Shown in pieces: positions 6,565 through 6,610 of a stretch of DNA of 6,610 nucleotides (the first letter of the stretch is position 1; each line of letters opens with the position of its first letter). Source of the DNA: AB-629-J13 sp964518835. GTDB lineage: Bacteria > Fidelibacterota > Marinisomatia > Marinisomatales > AB-629-J13. The translations under genes were made by a program, and so were the position numbers. The stretch lies in NCBI GenBank assembly GCA_964518835.1, contig CAZFKU010000067.1:1-6610 (forward strand), written 5' to 3'. Below the pieces are notes generated by a model, which saw nothing but the letters and a program-made list of their open reading frames with translations, searched no databases and was not told the origin of the DNA.

Positions 6565-6610
6565 TTATTTCATCAAAATCATTTTTTGTGTTGCAATCAT
6601 TTGGTTATCA
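6565..6610 (-). CDS. C-terminal end of a probable T9SS cargo protein (partial, 5' part outside window)
   Basis: Only the last 14 codons lie in the window. Read on the minus strand they give DNQMIATQKMILMK followed by TAA. The ending 'TQKMILMK' is the typical final strand of the type-A T9SS C-terminal sorting domain, which usually closes with a K-K-M-hydrophobic-hydrophobic-K motif. The neighbouring 1284-residue protein ends in the related 'KITILK'. A strong hairpin terminator begins 22 bp after the stop, which supports this being a true gene end. The body of the protein is not visible, so its function is unknown. By family knowledge such a protein would carry a signal peptide, cross the outer membrane through the T9SS and end up surface-attached or released. 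A chance short open frame is possible but unlikely given the motif and the terminator position. Confidence 0.72.
   Translation of the reverse strand, partial: DNQMIATQKMILMK

Overview
The window is AT-rich. Every gene I can support lies on the minus strand, so transcription runs from high to low coordinates. It holds the last codons of one gene (6565-6610), a 1284-residue secreted multidomain protein (2503-6357), a TPR lipoprotein overlapping it by 4 bp (1805-2506), and a lipoprotein with Ig-like domains and a beta-propeller (47-1615). The large protein ends in a classic type IX secretion system (T9SS) type-A sorting domain of the FlgD-like 'PNPFN ... WDG.D..G ... GIYFY.L' form. The partial gene ends in 'TQKMILMK', which looks like another such tail. 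This points to the FCB superphylum. The FlgD-like tail, acidic Ig arrays and AT-rich DNA resemble Neomarinimicrobiota, Ignavibacteria, Calditrichota or related lineages more than classic Bacteroidetes, but the phylum cannot be fixed from the sequence alone.

Region by region, from upstream to downstream: the partial T9SS cargo gene stops at 6565 and is followed by a strong hairpin terminator (6511-6542). An intergenic stretch of about 150 bp then carries a candidate Bacteroidota-type promoter (TTTG-N21-TAATTTTG) whose -7 element sits inside an 18-bp near-palindrome. The 1284-residue gene encodes a signal peptide, a cohesin-like domain, about eight degenerate beta-sandwich repeats spaced about 99 residues apart, further beta-rich modules and the sorting domain. 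Its stop overlaps the start of the TPR lipoprotein gene (ATGA), so the two are probably translationally coupled. A hairpin with a T-rich tail (1749-1791) ends that operon. An AT-rich spacer with an extended -10 element then leads to the Ig/propeller lipoprotein gene, which ends 46 bp from the window edge.

All products are predicted to be exported: two T9SS cargo proteins and two lipoproteins. The simplest reading is a cell-surface locus, with a very acidic, possibly calcium-binding surface or released protein made together with a lipid-anchored TPR partner, and a separately transcribed lipid-anchored propeller protein beside it. No enzyme, mobile element, CRISPR array or RNA gene is visible, and the substrate or binding partner of this system cannot be read from the sequence.
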